From NCBI RefSeq assembly GCF_001307295.1, contig NZ_CP012700.1, positions 2,359,001 through 2,423,000 on the forward strand: 64,000 bases of DNA, written 5' to 3'. The notes under the pieces were generated by a model that worked only from the letters and a program-made list of their open reading frames with translations, was not told the origin of the DNA and searched no databases. A program made the position numbers and the translations under genes. The DNA is from Sphingopyxis macrogoltabida. GTDB taxonomy: Bacteria; Pseudomonadota; Alphaproteobacteria; Sphingomonadales; Sphingomonadaceae. Shown here piece after piece: positions 63,177 to 64,000 of the stretch (positions are counted from its first letter, which is position 1; each line of letters begins with the position of its first letter).

Positions 63177-64000
63177 ATGGACGACTCCCCGCACGATCCC
63201 GCGCATATCCCCGCCCCCGGCAGCTATCACTGGACGCCGCGGCTCCAGCGCGATTTTCTCGAAGCTTTCGCCACCAACGGGTCGGTAAAGATTTCGGCGG
63301 CGAAGGTCTGCATGTCGCCCGCCGCCGTCTATCAGCTGAGGCAGCGGCCCGAGGGCGCGGCGTTCCGGCTCGGCTGCGCCGCGGCGCTGCTGATCGCGCG
63401 CGGGCGGCTCGTCGACGAGCTGCTCGACCGCGCGATCTGGGGGCATGACGAGATGACCACCGTGATGCGCGAGGAGGATCGCAGCCTCTACAAGCGCCGC
63501 CGCATCGACAGCCGCCTCGGCCTCGCGATGCTCGCGCGGCTCGACAAGATGGTCGAAACGCGCGCGCGGGCGGGCGAGGAAATGCTGGCGCAGGTCATTG
63601 CCGGCGACTGGCCGGGATTCCTATCGCTGTTCGACGCCGCGGAGGCCGCGCGTACCGCCGCCGCCGAAGCATCGGCCGACGCGGCGCCCGACAGCGCAGC
63701 GGAAACCAGCCCCGCAACCGGCATGGCGGCCGCGCTCGCGCTCTGGCTCGCCGGCCGCGACAACCGCGCGGGGCCCCTCGCCGCCCTCTGGCGCGGCACT
63801 GGAATCGCGAATGAAGTTGCGCGGATTTCCGCCGATTGCGACGAAGAACCCGACGCCGAACCGACCCCGGAGGAAGAGGCGGCCGCGATGACCGTCTGGC
63901 CCGACGAGGACAGCGGCGAATGGCGCACCAATTTCCCGCCGCCCGACGATTTCATCGGCGACGAGGAAGGCCGGTTCGGCGACGAAGGCTATGAACGCGC
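63177..64000 (+). CDS. HTH-containing protein of sphingomonad type, 3' end missing
   Basis: Open from ATG 63177 to the window end (274 codons). CCGAAAGGACGA precedes the start. The N-terminal part, SYHWTPRLQRDFLEAFATNGSVKISAAKVCMSPAAVYQLRQRPEG, is a helix-turn-helix like that of small terminase subunits and transposase N termini; the C-terminal part is acidic (many E and D). High G+C again, so the foreign cassette ends before it. A role is unknown; DNA binding is likely. Confidence 0.65.
   Translation, partial: MDDSPHDPAHIPAPGSYHWTPRLQRDFLEAFATNGSVKISAAKVCMSPAAVYQLRQRPEGAAFRLGCAAALLIARGRLVDELLDRAIWGHDEMTTVMREEDRSLYKRRRIDSRLGLAMLARLDKMVETRARAGEEMLAQVIAGDWPGFLSLFDAAEAARTAAAEASADAAPDSAAETSPATGMAAALALWLAGRDNRAGPLAALWRGTGIANEVARISADCDEEPDAEPTPEEEAAAMTVWPDEDSGEWRTNFPPPDDFIGDEEGRFGDEGYER

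Overview
The window is chromosomal DNA of a high-G+C alphaproteobacterium. The gene types (SerB/MiaA, Trp/Phe degradation, a full methylcitrate cycle, a large TonB-dependent receptor of the Caulobacter/Xanthomonas kind) and the many short palindromic repeats with an ACTTGATCC core point to Sphingomonadaceae, probably a Sphingopyxis-like organism. This is inference from style and content, not a database match. No rRNA, tRNA, CRISPR array or intact insertion sequence was seen.

Layout. 1-5243: a truncated prolyl oligopeptidase, a TetR regulator, and a small D-amino-acid/imine module (FAD amine dehydrogenase, XRE-cupin regulator, RidA). 5281-14982: an aromatic amino acid catabolic operon on the minus strand, phhA-kynA-kynB-kynU-nitrilase-bicupin ring dioxygenase-FAH hydrolase-maleate isomerase, nearly every junction an overlapping stop/start, followed by an outer-membrane channel; a zeta-class GST isomerase and an Lrp/AsnC regulator diverge from it. 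15211-23281: the 2-methylcitrate cycle (acnD, prpF, a 94-aa unknown, prpC, prpB) and its ScfR/RamB-like regulator, with a promoter block that is duplicated inside the cluster. 23336-44904: a phytate/inositol-phosphate locus: beta-propeller phytase, inositol monophosphatase, a long minus-strand operon iolC-iolD-iolE-iolB-OPA antiporter-PhoD phosphatase-small protein-Gfo/Idh/MocA dehydrogenase, an RpiR regulator, iolG, a TonB receptor, a PepSY/two-component set and an AppA-type phytase. 45265-51351: two small lower-G+C genes, serB and miaA with interlocked start codons, and ilvB-ilvH-ilvC. 51401-56790: a zinc-type small protein, bioF-bioD-bioA, and a four-gene unknown cassette lying between bioA and a second copy of the bioA 3' end. 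57114-60763: three exported proteins and leuA with a Leu-rich leader peptide. 60868-63099: a low-G+C foreign cassette with a DGQHR/ParB-like protein, an unknown and a HEPN RNase-like protein. 63177 to the end: a partial HTH protein.

How the genes work together. The inositol locus reads as one route: the receptor takes phytate or its products across the outer membrane, two unrelated phytases remove phosphates, the OPA antiporter (phosphate-binding arginines conserved) could bring a phosphorylated inositol into the cell, the monophosphatase frees myo-inositol, and iolG-iolE-iolD-iolB-iolC degrade it; the IolC protein is fused to the aldolase-type domain that finishes the pathway. Sites of the form NGAA-N6-TTCN recur at the promoters of this locus and resemble the IolR operator known from other bacteria. 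The aromatic operon joins tryptophan breakdown to a gentisate/salicylate-type ring cleavage without any visible anthranilate hydroxylase. The methylcitrate genes would handle propionyl-CoA, a product that branched-chain amino acid breakdown and, through methylmalonate semialdehyde, some inositol routes can also feed.

The strongest candidates for something new are the inositol-phosphate import idea with its predicted regulon, the DGQHR-HEPN cassette, the ring-cleavage extension of the kynurenine operon, and the cassette inserted at the bioA 3' end.
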